IMG/VR virus record: IMGVR_UViG_3300044678_002325 | Span: 1 to 64,000 of that record | DNA length: 64,000 bases | Source: a virus | Direction: 5' to 3' (one strand) | In this document: positions 15,879-23,090 of the stretch, in pieces | Layout: each line of letters begins with the position of its first letter | Position numbering within the stretch: the stretch's first letter is position 1 | Notes under the pieces: model-generated | Databases searched by the model: none | What the model was told of the DNA's origin: nothing | The model's input: the letters and a program-made list of their open reading frames with translations, nothing else | Translations under genes and position numbers: made by a program

Positions 15879-15951
15879 TACACCATACGGGATTTGAACC
15901 CGTGACTCCTCCGTGAAAGGGAGGTGACTTATACCCCTTGTCGAATGGTGC
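15879..15951 (-). tRNA. tRNA-Glu(UUC)
   Basis: Stem CCTCC/GGAGG with loop CTTTCAC, acceptor GCACCAT/ATGGTGT, T loop TTCAAAT. Confidence 0.92.
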
Positions 15952-16019
15952 GTTTTTATTGTATCACAAAATTACGATTTGATTTTCTTAATTCCAAATC
16001 TTTTTTAAACTTTTTTTTG

Positions 16020-16103
16020 TACCCAGGGCGGGACTCGAACCCGCACAACCTTACTGGTCACAAGATTTTAAGTCTTGCGTGGCTACCATTACACCACCTA
16101 GGC
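16020..16103 (-). tRNA. tRNA-Leu(UAA)
   Basis: Stem CAAGA/TCTTG with loop CTTAAAA, class II variable arm, acceptor GCCTAGG/CCTGGGT. Confidence 0.92.
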
Positions 16104-16287
16104 AAAATAAAGAGAAGTTTTGAATAAGAACTCTCCACTTCTCTTTTTGATATCTTGTATTCGTTATGGTGAATATCAAGTCACCATAATATAACTTATG
16201 TTGCCTTCGTCCGCCCTAATTGACAATAAGTAAACTCCTTAGAACGTAAGTCACATCTTAATCTCGTGACATAGATATTATTTTAAT

Positions 16288-16434
16288 TTACCACCAATGA
16301 CCAATATCAGTCATATCATCCCACCATTTTGCTACCCAAGAATCTGGATATTTTTTTATGATATAGTTACCAATAAAACCCAAAAGCATTATAAAAATAG
16401 CAAGAATAATAAAGTTTATCATAAAGTTTGTCAT
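16288..16434 (-). CDS. 48-residue membrane peptide
   Basis: One long membrane helix (about 4-26) then KKYPDSWVAKWWDDMTDIGH and WW at the end, rich in Trp. Upstream region is AT-rich, downstream a short hairpin AGAGAAG/CTTCTCT (16112-16146). Unknown function. Confidence 0.6.
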   Translation of the reverse strand: MTNFMINFIILAIFIMLLGFIGNYIIKKYPDSWVAKWWDDMTDIGHWW

Positions 16435-16508
16435 AATCTATTTTTTTAAGTTACATTATTATAAACCAACCTTCATCTCATTTAGTTCCAACTTTTAAAA
16501 CTTTTTTT

Positions 16509-16583
16509 TGGCGGTACCAAGGGGAATCGAACCCCTACCATAAGAGTGACAACCTTATATTCTTGCCGTTAAACTATGGTACC
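16509..16583 (-). tRNA. tRNA-Asp(GUC)
   Basis: Stem TAAGG/TCTTA with loop TTGTCAC, acceptor GGTACCA/TGGTACC, G discriminator, encoded CCA. Confidence 0.92.
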
Positions 16584-16850
16584 AAATATTTTTCCCTCAA
16601 TTTCAATGAACATCACAAAGATACAATTACTAATTCACATTTTCAAACACTCTCAAAAAAAAATCCATCTTTTTTTAGGAAGATGGATTTGATTTTATTA
16701 ACAATTAAAACCTTATATCATACCATCTCCATCCGAGGATTTCTACCCTCAGCTCCAGTCGTTAAGTCCATATAGAGATTGTGTTTCATTTGTGAAGTTT
16801 TTACTATTTTTTTATTAAATATAACGATATAATACAAAAGGTCAAGTTGG

Positions 16851-17168
16851 TTACAAAAATTGTGAAATAATTTGTGCTACTTTATACCCTGTGAATGCTC
16901 CTAATGCCGCTGAACCAGGTAAAACAATGAATTTACCAAAATTACTTTCATATTTCGCACGATTAACAATATAAGATATTAAGATATAATATAAGAAAAA
17001 ATTAATCAATACGGCAAGATCAATTTCTTTGGCCATAAACACAACTATTGAATTACCAAAGAAACCCCAACTGAAGTTAATCAATGTTTCTCTTATTAAT
17101 TCACTAACAGATGTCTTAGCATCGGCTACCTTAATTTCTTTTGTAAATATATTTTTTTTCTTTTTCAT
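16851..17168 (-). CDS. small multi-pass membrane protein
   Basis: 105 residues with two to three hydrophobic segments (about 33-52, 53-69, 82-100). Follows the 171-residue gene by 2 nt. Unknown function. Confidence 0.6.
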   Translation of the reverse strand: MKKKKNIFTKEIKVADAKTSVSELIRETLINFSWGFFGNSIVVFMAKEIDLAVLINFFLYYILISYIVNRAKYESNFGKFIVLPGSAALGAFTGYKVAQIISQFL

Positions 17169-17170
17169 AA

Positions 17171-17686
17171 CTATTCTAAAATATCCCCAAATCCGTTCTC
17201 ATCCAACCAATCCTTATCATCATTTATGTCTTTTAATTCATATTCAAACGCGAATATATTACATACAACATCGTCAGCACTTGAAAAAGTTTCGTGAATA
17301 AAATCAAAATCATCTGGTTCTAATTGAAACTTTTCTTTCTTTAAACATTTGAATAATTCCTTTGATGTTTTGAAAACATTAGGAGTTGTATAAGTTTTTA
17401 ATCTACCCTCCATTTCCATATGTTCAAATTTCTTATAGAATTTATCATTAAACACCAAGATGTTTTCAGTTCCCCATTCATTTAGAACTTGCATTATAAA
17501 TGTTTTTAACCCTTGAAAACATGCTGTACGATAGTCATCAAATTGTTGTTGAACGGAGACATCCCCAAATTCAACTTCACTTGTTTCCTTTTCGTGTTCG
17601 GCAATTTTATCCAATGCCATTAGTTGGAGTTGTTCCCATGTCGTATCATAGGGTTTATAGAAATTCACAATTACCATTGGTGTCAT
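17171..17686 (-). CDS. hypothetical acidic protein
   Basis: 171 residues, soluble, acidic C-terminal third. Co-transcribed with the SET-domain gene upstream (9 nt gap). Not recognised. Confidence 0.55.
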   Translation of the reverse strand: MTPMVIVNFYKPYDTTWEQLQLMALDKIAEHEKETSEVEFGDVSVQQQFDDYRTACFQGLKTFIMQVLNEWGTENILVFNDKFYKKFEHMEMEGRLKTYTTPNVFKTSKELFKCLKKEKFQLEPDDFDFIHETFSSADDVVCNIFAFEYELKDINDDKDWLDENGFGDILE

Positions 17687-17695
17687 ATTTTTTTG

Positions 17696-18079
17696 TTAAA
17701 TAAATTCATTCTTATAAGTATGAAACTCAGTATCAAATTGACTATAATCTTCAAATAATTCTTCCCCAATTTGGATATCTTTATTTGAAATTATTATTTC
17801 CCCCACAACATCTAAATTTGGATTGTAACTATGATTAATAAAGTTAGTTAAGTCACAAGAGGAATAATAAAACCCATCATCTTCCTTCCACCCATATTTT
17901 TCAAAAAATTCTTTTTGAGCTTCGTTCAATTTATTGAATGTCGTTTCATCCATTTTAATATCCACACCTTCCACGAATTCCCAAACTATAGTTCCTTTTG
18001 GGATAAATTCTTTTGTGAATAAACCTAAGTCCATTTCAGGATTAGTTGCTATTTTAACTTCTACTTTATATAAAAACAT
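17696..18079 (-). CDS. SET-domain protein
   Basis: 127 residues, close to a minimal SET domain. GLFTKEFIPKGTIVWEF (about 19-35) is the N-terminal SET strand, FINHSYNPN (about 80-88) is the NHSxxPN motif that forms the SAM and lysine site, and GEELFEDYSQFD (about 105-116) carries the usual catalytic-region Tyr. SET enzymes methylate lysines. No pre-SET, post-SET Cys cluster or second domain. In a phage it could modify a host or virion protein; target unknown. Confidence 0.8.
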   Translation of the reverse strand: MFLYKVEVKIATNPEMDLGLFTKEFIPKGTIVWEFVEGVDIKMDETTFNKLNEAQKEFFEKYGWKEDDGFYYSSCDLTNFINHSYNPNLDVVGEIIISNKDIQIGEELFEDYSQFDTEFHTYKNEFI

Positions 18080-18082
18080 ATC

Positions 18083-18715
18083 TTAATTATTATCATAAAA
18101 CATATAATCAGAATCCTCAGTTTGCCATTTCTCGAACCCCTCACAATTATAATAATCCTTATTCACCAAATAATCTGGCTTCTCAGGGAAAGATTTTGTG
18201 ACAAAGGATGGTTCTGCCCATTTTATTCTATTATTTGGTTGTAGGGCAATCTGGCCATTATTCAGTAGTATTATGTGGTGTGATTTATGTTCCATTGGAT
18301 CCTCAGCCAAAGTAAAGTCACTATTCAAATCACTAGAACCCCAATTTATTGTGGCATAATAACTTCCATCATACCATTTCTTATCTTTCATAAAGACTGA
18401 AACTTTGGTATCATAGATATAACTTAAATGATGTACCGAGAAATTGTATGAAAAACAATTCCATATTTGAAGATAATGGAATGGTAAATCAACATCAGGT
18501 GATTTGGGTTCAGTTAATAATGCGTGAGATGGAAGTTTATCTCTCATAACACCATTATTAAATAATACTTGGAATAATGCCGCTTGTCCTGGTAAACATC
18601 TAATTGAGATTATAACACCCTCAGTAAATTCACCAAATCCCTTCTTATTTTGATATAGATATTCATTTCGAACATATACCTTTAAGGGGAAAAAATTACT
18701 TTCAATATAAGCCAT
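18083..18715 (-). CDS. conserved phage protein of unknown function
   Basis: 210 residues, beta-rich. The block NGQIALQPNNRIKWAEPSFV (about 152-171) looks like a family signature seen in other large phages. No catalytic motif or signal peptide. Start 4 nt before the upstream gene stop region, so part of one operon. Confidence 0.6.
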   Translation of the reverse strand: MAYIESNFFPLKVYVRNEYLYQNKKGFGEFTEGVIISIRCLPGQAALFQVLFNNGVMRDKLPSHALLTEPKSPDVDLPFHYLQIWNCFSYNFSVHHLSYIYDTKVSVFMKDKKWYDGSYYATINWGSSDLNSDFTLAEDPMEHKSHHIILLNNGQIALQPNNRIKWAEPSFVTKSFPEKPDYLVNKDYYNCEGFEKWQTEDSDYMFYDNN

Positions 18716-18717
18716 AA

Positions 18718-19038
18718 TTAATTTGTTGGTATGTCATTTGTTCCATACTCTCTTATCAAATAGTCGGTAAAATTTTCCACACTTTCAACATTAAATTCAA
18801 TTTTATCGTGCCAAATCTTTTTTTCAATTTTTTCATACAACCACCAACCAACTAAATCCTGTATCCATCCGTATTGTTCGTCTTTTTCTTTTCTGAGGAT
18901 GGTCGGAATGGACTTCTCAAGTTGCGAAATGGTGTTGTCAAAGTCAAGTAAATCAACTCCCATAGTATAGAGCTTGTGTACCTTCTCATCTTGTTCTTTG
19001 ATTTTTGTTAATGTTTCGATTATGTAATCCCTTACCAT
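18718..19038 (-). CDS. hypothetical protein
   Basis: 106 residues from ATG 19038; the longer open frame upstream runs through tRNA-Trp and is rejected. Soluble, Trp-rich centre (WIQDLVGWWLYEKIEKKIWH). Unknown function. Confidence 0.6.
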   Translation of the reverse strand: MVRDYIIETLTKIKEQDEKVHKLYTMGVDLLDFDNTISQLEKSIPTILRKEKDEQYGWIQDLVGWWLYEKIEKKIWHDKIEFNVESVENFTDYLIREYGTNDIPTN

Positions 19039-19069
19039 AATAAATAGTTTTAATTGTTGATAAAATTTG

Positions 19070-19142
19070 CATAGATGGAGGGACTCGAACCCCCAACCGG
19101 CTGGTTTGGAATCAGCAACTCTACCAATTGAGCTACATCTAC
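19070..19142 (-). tRNA. tRNA-Trp(CCA)
   Basis: Stem GCTGA/CCAGC with loop TTCCAAA, acceptor GTAGATG/CATCTAT, G discriminator. Confidence 0.92.
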
Positions 19143-19151
19143 ATTTGTTTG

Positions 19152-19236
19152 AGGTTGGGGAGGGATTCGAACCCACGATGAATTTTCATTCGATAGTTTT
19201 GCAGACTAGTGCCTTAACCAACTCGGCCACCCAACC
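19152..19236 (-). tRNA. tRNA-Cys(GCA) on a class II, Ser-like body
   Basis: Loop CTGCAAA reads Cys codons. The D arm TGGCCGAGTTGGTTAAGGC and a long variable arm (CGAATG...CATCG) are those of bacterial tRNA-Ser. U discriminator as in tRNA-Cys. Charging identity is uncertain. Confidence 0.8.
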
Positions 19237-19258
19237 CTATTGTTTCTTTTTATATTAC

Positions 19259-19717
19259 CTATAACTCAATAAAGATATCATAAGTTCCATTTTCATAGTA
19301 ATTTGTTGAACAATTTCTTAATATGATACCATCATAATTTTTTTCAATTAACATTTCTTTATATTTGTCAACCCCACCGAATTTGTATATTTCATCCATA
19401 TAAACTTGAAATGAGTCATAATCTTCATCATCTGAATTAACAACATATGGATTTTCAAATTTTATTTCTTTAGTTAAAATCTTACCCTTAGAACCTTTTA
19501 TATTTTCATATCTATCAGTATCAACAGAATAATCAATAAGTCCAGCAAACCATTTGGCCATAGTTAAATTATCTGTCCAAAATACACCCATTCCATCATC
19601 AGATACTTTACCATAGGTAGCGTTAATTCTATCTCCAATACCACGATATACTATAGTATAATTTTCAAATTCTTCTTTTAAAATTGTTTTAATACGTATT
19701 CTTAAATCTTTCATCAT
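19259..19717 (-). CDS. putative ADP-ribosyltransferase-like protein, late gene
   Basis: 152 residues. The order YRGIG (about 24-28), GVFWTDNLTMAKWFAG (about 44-59), a GKIL/NPYVV strand pair, YDGIIL and a final YDIFIEL matches the ART fold in phage and toxin proteins (Arg, STS-like and acidic regions). The acidic catalytic pair is not clear. The N terminus IRIKTILKE ends in LKE, a weak version of the leader peptide, and TATTTATA lies 9 nt upstream, so it may be packaged in the head. Confidence 0.5.
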   Translation of the reverse strand: MMKDLRIRIKTILKEEFENYTIVYRGIGDRINATYGKVSDDGMGVFWTDNLTMAKWFAGLIDYSVDTDRYENIKGSKGKILTKEIKFENPYVVNSDDEDYDSFQVYMDEIYKFGGVDKYKEMLIEKNYDGIILRNCSTNYYENGTYDIFIEL

Positions 19718-19725
19718 TTTTTTAC

Positions 19726-19733
19726 TATAAATA
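19726..19733 (-). promoter_or_regulatory. late-promoter-like TATTTATA element
   Basis: TATATTTATAGTAAAA on the minus strand directly before the 19717 start. Confidence 0.55.
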
Positions 19734-19953
19734 TATTAAATCCCCCAACTTCACCCCACTCGTCAGTGGGGGATAGGTTGAGTTAAGCTTCCTAACTTAT
19801 ACCTTGGGCTATTCGTTTACAAGCAACAAGACCACAGTAGTGAGCAGTTCTTATGGGATGCCTCGTGGTACTATTATAACATAAAGAACAATTACCTACT
19901 AGCACCTCACACCGAAATTGTAGGCAGGCTCGGTCCCTTAATTGTTCAAATCT
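19734..19953 (-). ncRNA. structured intergenic region, possible RNA
   Basis: No ORF. Read on the minus strand it has ACCGA/TCGGT and several other short helices and ends in nested GC stems, CCCCAC/GTGGGG inside ATCCCCCA/TTGGGGGAT, at 19739-19772, which could be alternative terminator forms. Family not recognised. Confidence 0.4.
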
Positions 19954-20202
19954 TTATTTCACGATTGTCTGTATTCCCAAATCTTTGGGGTGTTTTCCAC
20001 TTAGTTTATGAGTCACAGACCCATCACAAGTTGTAAAATACTTGTATCCTTTATCCCAAAATCGATAGACCTTACATCCATCAACTTTAAATAGAAGCTC
20101 AACGTTATAATTCGCATTATCTGTTTTTAGTTCTTCTATACCTTCTCTTTGACAACTAAGGAATAATACAGAAATTAATCCAAGGAATAATATTTTTTTC
20201 AT
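19954..20202 (-). CDS. small lipoprotein, DUF4884-like
   Basis: 82 residues with lipobox VLFLSC (Cys about 17). The domain has VELLFKVDGCKVYRFWDKG and YFTTC, a pattern of two Cys around a Tyr/Phe core seen in small Bacteroidetes and phage lipoproteins (I recall DUF4884). Likely outer-membrane anchored; function unknown. Confidence 0.65.
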   Translation of the reverse strand: MKKILFLGLISVLFLSCQREGIEELKTDNANYNVELLFKVDGCKVYRFWDKGYKYFTTCDGSVTHKLSGKHPKDLGIQTIVK

Positions 20203-20231
20203 CGTTTTTGTAATTTAAAAATTATTTAATG

Positions 20232-20316
20232 TGTCCTTACCTAGATTCGAACTAGGATTATACTTCTCGTCTCCACTTTGTAAGAGTGGGATGTTTAACC
20301 ATTACACCATAAGGAC
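20232..20316 (-). tRNA. tRNA-Val(UAC) with long variable region
   Basis: Stem CCACT/AGTGG with loop CTTACAA, acceptor GTCCTTA/TAAGGAC, T arm CCTAG-TTCGAAT-CTAGG. Variable region is 16 nt instead of 4-5. Confidence 0.8.
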
Positions 20317-20338
20317 TATTTATAAAAGAATGATTGGG

Positions 20339-20455
20339 CTATACTGATAATTGTACTCCAATAGAACCGAGACCGCGTATCTTAGTTACCTTTCCTAGTT
20401 TACAGTCAAAGTCCTGAACTTTCGTACCATCCTTAATTTTTATTTTCAGACCCAT
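20339..20455 (-). CDS. 38-residue SH3-like peptide
   Basis: MGLKIKIKDGTKVQDFDCKL then GKVTKIRGLGSIGVQLSV, a compact strand-turn-strand pattern typical of a small barrel rather than chance sequence. Sits between tRNA-Val and tRNA-Lys. Confidence 0.5.
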   Translation of the reverse strand: MGLKIKIKDGTKVQDFDCKLGKVTKIRGLGSIGVQLSV

Positions 20456-20513
20456 AATGTCAAAAAATATGTCTACTATTTTCTAATAACACCTTTCGTA
20501 ACTTATTGTGTTG

Positions 20514-20588
20514 TGACCCTGGGGAGATTTGAACTCCCGCTCCCAATATTAAAAGTATTGTGCTTTAAACCAGCTAAGCTACAGGGTC
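20514..20588 (-). tRNA. tRNA-Lys(UUU)
   Basis: Stem CAATA/TATTG with loop CTTTTAA, acceptor GACCCTG/CAGGGTC, T loop TTCAAAT. Its 5' end overlaps the stop region of the next gene. Confidence 0.93.
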
Positions 20589-20801
20589 ATTTGTTATTTT
20601 TTTAAGTGAGTTACATCTACATAACACATTGAAGTAATGAATTGGTTCTATATGGTAGTTATTTTTTTCATCCAAATAAATCACCACTTCCATATCCACA
20701 ATTGCTCTAATTTCGATGTGTTTATTGTTTGGATTATCTTCACTATAATCAATAAACAACTTATCACCAACCTTAAATTCACCAATTTTTACATTAACCA
20801 T
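20574..20801 (-). CDS. small SH3-like protein ending inside tRNA-Lys
   Basis: 75 residues, IGEFKVGDKLFIDYSED start. The last five codons and the TAG stop lie in the 5' end of tRNA-Lys, a 15-nt overlap on the same strand. Unknown function. Confidence 0.55.
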   Translation of the reverse strand: MVNVKIGEFKVGDKLFIDYSEDNPNNKHIEIRAIVDMEVVIYLDEKNNYHIEPIHYFNVLCRCNSLKKITNDPVA

Positions 20802-20817
20802 AATTTATTAAAATTTG

Positions 20818-20891
20818 CGTCCCAGGTAGGATTCGAACCTACGATCACTCGATTAACAGTCGAGAGCTCTAAACCACTGAGCTACTGAGAC
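20818..20891 (-). tRNA. tRNA-Asn(GUU)
   Basis: Stem CTCGA/TCGAG with loop CTGTTAA, acceptor GTCTCAG/CTGGGAC, G discriminator. Confidence 0.93.
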
Positions 20892-20899
20892 ATTTGTTG

Positions 20900-20974
20900 T
20901 TGTCCTGGTGAGGCTCGAACTCACGACTTTTCGCGTATCAGACGAATACTCTAAACCAACTGAGTTACAGGACA
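20900..20974 (-). tRNA. tRNA-Ile(GAU)
   Basis: Stem TTCGT/GCGAA with loop CTGATAC, acceptor TGTCCTG/CAGGACA, T loop TTCGAGC. Confidence 0.92.
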
Positions 20975-20989
20975 TTGTTAAAATTGTTG

Positions 20990-21063
20990 TGGTTCCACTA
21001 GGACTTGAACCTAGAACCTACCGATTATGAGTCGGGTGCTCTAACCAATTGAGCTATAGAACC
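20990..21063 (-). tRNA. tRNA-Met(CAU), copy 3
   Basis: Stem CCGA/TCGG with loop CTCATAA, acceptor GGTTCTA/TGGAACC. One of the three CAU tRNAs may be Ile(CAU) if modified to lysidine. Confidence 0.88.
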
Positions 21064-21076
21064 TTTAAAAATCTTG

Positions 21077-21148
21077 TATAGGTGACTGGGATTGAACCAG
21101 CGACCACTAGTTCCCAAAACTAGCACTCTACCTCTGAGCTACACCTAT
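21077..21148 (-). tRNA. tRNA-Pro(UGG)
   Basis: Stem CTAGT/ACTAG with loop TTTGGGA, acceptor ATAGGTG/CACCTAT, T loop TTCAATC. Confidence 0.92.
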
Positions 21149-21294
21149 ATTATTAAACCATATATAAATCCAAACAAAAGAACAATTAGAAATATAATTC
21201 CAACTATAAACAAGTCTGAGTTCTTTGTTTTGTAAGACAAAATTAAGAATAAGATTCCAATTATCAAAAATAAAAGACCAATAATTACTAACAT
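21145..21294 (-). CDS. 49-residue two-helix membrane peptide
   Basis: Two membrane helices (about 2-20 and 28-48) joined by a KTKNSD turn. The stop codon overlaps the first bases of tRNA-Pro. Unknown function. Confidence 0.6.
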   Translation of the reverse strand: MLVIIGLLFLIIGILFLILSYKTKNSDLFIVGIIFLIVLLFGFIYGLII

Positions 21295-21308
21295 TTTTTA
21301 ATTTTTTG

Positions 21309-21402
21309 TAGTCCTGACAGGATTCGAACCCGTAACGTACATCTCATATCTTTGATGCAAGCACTTGATAATAGCTGCGTCTACCAATTCCGCCACAGGA
21401 CT
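21309..21402 (-). ncRNA. tRNA-like element F (94 nt)
   Basis: Acceptor AGTCCTG/CAGGACT, Leu-type D arm GCGGAATTGGTAGACGC, a class II-like variable stem TGCATC/GATGTA and T arm CGGGT. The 17 nt at the anticodon position pair only AGC/GCT with an 11-nt loop, so decoding looks impossible. Could be a decayed tRNA-Leu(CAA). Confidence 0.6.
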
Positions 21403-21415
21403 ATATTTAACTTAT

Positions 21416-21592
21416 CTAAAATTTTCTCATATTTACAAAACAACAATCCAACTTTTTAGGTCTATCTATGTCATCTCTACCGTCAATTCTTGATTTTATA
21501 TAGTCAAAGATTTCTTTTTGTTCATCAGCGTTTAAACTATTGTTGATAGTTTCAATTCTAATCTCAAATCTTACCCAATAATGTGTGTCCAT
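21416..21592 (-). CDS. 58-residue hypothetical protein
   Basis: MDTHYWVRFEIRIET start, strand-helix-strand pattern, CC near the end. Lies between tRNA-like elements F and G. Unknown function. Confidence 0.55.
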   Translation of the reverse strand: MDTHYWVRFEIRIETINNSLNADEQKEIFDYIKSRIDGRDDIDRPKKLDCCFVNMRKF

Positions 21593-21614
21593 AATTTTAG
21601 TTTTTAATTTTTAG

Positions 21615-21744
21615 TAGTCCTGACAAGATTCGAACTTGTATTAAGCTACATATTGTTTATGTTAGACCTTTCGCTCCAATCCTAGTATTAAGGAGTGTCT
21701 GAACATTCAATCTTCACTCTACCCTTAACTTTCGCCACAGGACT
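21615..21744 (-). ncRNA. tRNA-like element G (130 nt)
   Basis: Acceptor AGTCCTG/CAGGACT and T arm ACAAG-TTCGAAT-CTTGT intact. About 90 nt replace the D and anticodon arms; possible helices are AGAC/GTCT enclosing CTCC/GGAG and ACATA/TATGT. Most divergent member of the family. Confidence 0.55.
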
Positions 21745-21898
21745 ATTGTATCACAAAATTACGATTTCATTTTCTAATTTCCAAACACTTTGGAATATTT
21801 TTCTTCATTTAATATGATTAGGTGGGTCGCTCATCTCCACTGTCTGCATTCCTTTGAGTTATGAACTCAACTGCTCTAATCTTATTAATATTTTTCTG

Positions 21899-21985
21899 CG
21901 GAGGACAGAGGACACGAACCCCACACCATACTTGGTGCCACTCGCTTAGCAGGCGGTGGTAACGACCCTGATTACTTTATCCTCC
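21899..21985 (-). tRNA. tRNA-Ser(GCU)
   Basis: Loop CTGCTAA, class II variable arm with GCACC/GGTGT, acceptor GGAGGAT/GTCCTCC, G discriminator. Confidence 0.9.
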
Positions 21986-21990
21986 AATTG

Positions 21991-22143
21991 TTAAATCCTT
22001 TTTCTTGAATTTTCTAAAATTGTTATTCCTAATAGAATTATACCAAGTACAATAAGTGTGTTAGGTGTACCTATTAATTTTGGAAGGGGCAAAAGAATAC
22101 TAAGCACAAAACCGAAAATCAAGATGAACAATAAATTTCTCAT
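21991..22143 (-). CDS. 50-residue two-helix membrane peptide
   Basis: Helices at about 4-20 and 27-42 and a basic tail NSRKRI. Unknown function. Confidence 0.6.
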   Translation of the reverse strand: MRNLLFILIFGFVLSILLPLPKLIGTPNTLIVLGIILLGITILENSRKRI

Positions 22144-22240
22144 TTTTTTAAACTTTTAATTGTTTCTAAATTCATTTACATAAACCCCTTCCCTTACCAT
22201 TTAGTTCCAAGATTTAATTTTTTTTTGTGGTATCTAAGTT

Positions 22241-22486
22241 TTAAATTAATTCATCTGTCGGCATACAATACATAATGAATCGGTGTGAACCATACTCATT
22301 TTCGTAATAATAACTTCCTTGATTTACCTCATCATTATTGGGTTCAAACATTATGTATTTAGAAGTGGGGTCAACACCAATTCCCATATATTTGTCTAAT
22401 AATTCCAACACTCTTTGAAGGGTTGTTGCGGAACAAATAGGTATCCCCCATTTTTCGTGAACAATAAAATACATTGTATTTTTCAT
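22241..22486 (-). CDS. hypothetical protein, paralogue of 13070-13333
   Basis: 81 residues. Shares LLDKYMG, KYIMFEP and RFIMYCM with the 13070-13333 product at the same relative positions. A duplicated phage-specific family of unknown function, one copy at each end of the tRNA region. Confidence 0.6.
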   Translation of the reverse strand: MKNTMYFIVHEKWGIPICSATTLQRVLELLDKYMGIGVDPTSKYIMFEPNNDEVNQGSYYYENEYGSHRFIMYCMPTDELI

Positions 22487-22509
22487 ATTTGTTATTTTAA
22501 ATTTTTTTG

Positions 22510-22582
22510 TAGTCCCAGCCCGATTTGAACGGGCATCTTATCATCCGTAGTGATAGATTCTAATCCATTGAACTATGGGACT
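22510..22582 (-). tRNA. tRNA-Arg(ACG)
   Basis: Stem TATCA/TGATA with loop CTACGGA, acceptor AGTCCCA/TGGGACT, T loop TTCAAAT. Confidence 0.92.
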
Positions 22583-22592
22583 AAATTTGTTG

Positions 22593-22679
22593 CGGAAAGT
22601 TGAGGTGTCGATCCCCATACAATACAATTGTACCTATCGTTTTCAAGACGTAGACCCAGGCCGCTGAGCTTAACTTTCC
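22593..22679 (-). tRNA. tRNA-Ser(UGA)
   Basis: Loop CTTGAAA, class II variable arm, acceptor GGAAAGT/ACTTTCC, G discriminator; T loop ATCGACA deviates at position 54. Confidence 0.9.
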
Positions 22680-22721
22680 AATTTATTTTTTTAATGTAAT
22701 TAGACTTTATTATTTAAATGA

Positions 22722-22729
22722 TATTTATA
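22722..22729 (+). promoter_or_regulatory. late-promoter-like TATTTATA element
   Basis: GATATTTATAGTAAAA, 13 nt before the start of the leader-peptide gene at 22743. Confidence 0.55.
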
Positions 22730-22742
22730 GTAAAACAAATTT

Positions 22743-23006
22743 ATGAAAAAGATAGTAAGATTAACAGAATCAGATTTAATTAGACTGGTTAAAAGAGTAA
22801 TTAATGAAGACAACTTGAAAGAGTTTGGTTCACGTAAAGATTATGAACATGAAAAAAGCTGGAATACCAAATCTCCAAAAGTATACGATACTCAAAACCC
22901 AGAACAAGATGATGACACTAAAACAATTATGGATTACATTAAAAAATTATTCGGATTAGGTTTAAAACCTAAAGAAATTAGAAAAAAATTAAAAGAATTG
23001 GAATAA
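22743..23006 (+). CDS. leader-peptide (family A) virion-cargo candidate, short
   Basis: 87 residues. Leader MKKIVRLTESDLIRLVKRVI then N-E (I20-N-E22), the predicted prohead-protease site. The remainder is charged and helical with no known domain, ending KPKEIRKKLKEL. A plus-strand gene inserted in the minus-strand tRNA array with its own TATTTATA element, so it behaves as an independent late cassette. Confidence 0.7.
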   Translation: MKKIVRLTESDLIRLVKRVINEDNLKEFGSRKDYEHEKSWNTKSPKVYDTQNPEQDDDTKTIMDYIKKLFGLGLKPKEIRKKLKELE

Positions 23007-23018
23007 TCTTTATTTAAG

Positions 23019-23090
23019 TAGGTATGATGAGAATCGAACTCACTAAACCAACATCCACAATGTTGTCCCTCTCCATTTGGGTTCATACCT
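23019..23090 (-). tRNA. tRNA-His(GUG)
   Basis: Stem CAACA/TGTTG with loop TTGTGGA, acceptor AGGTATG/CATACCT, T loop TTCGATT. The usual G-1 to C73 His identity pair is not evident. Confidence 0.88.

Noticed and set aside
19739-19772. CTGACGA-GAA resembling a hammerhead ribozyme core
   Set aside because: The stems around it do not give the three-helix junction; the sequence is better explained as nested GC terminator hairpins.
11927-21744. The repeated string TAGTCCTGACAGGATTCGAAC looks like a CRISPR or dispersed repeat
   Set aside because: It is the 3' acceptor strand plus T arm of the tRNA-like family; spacing is irregular and each copy has its matching 5' acceptor strand.
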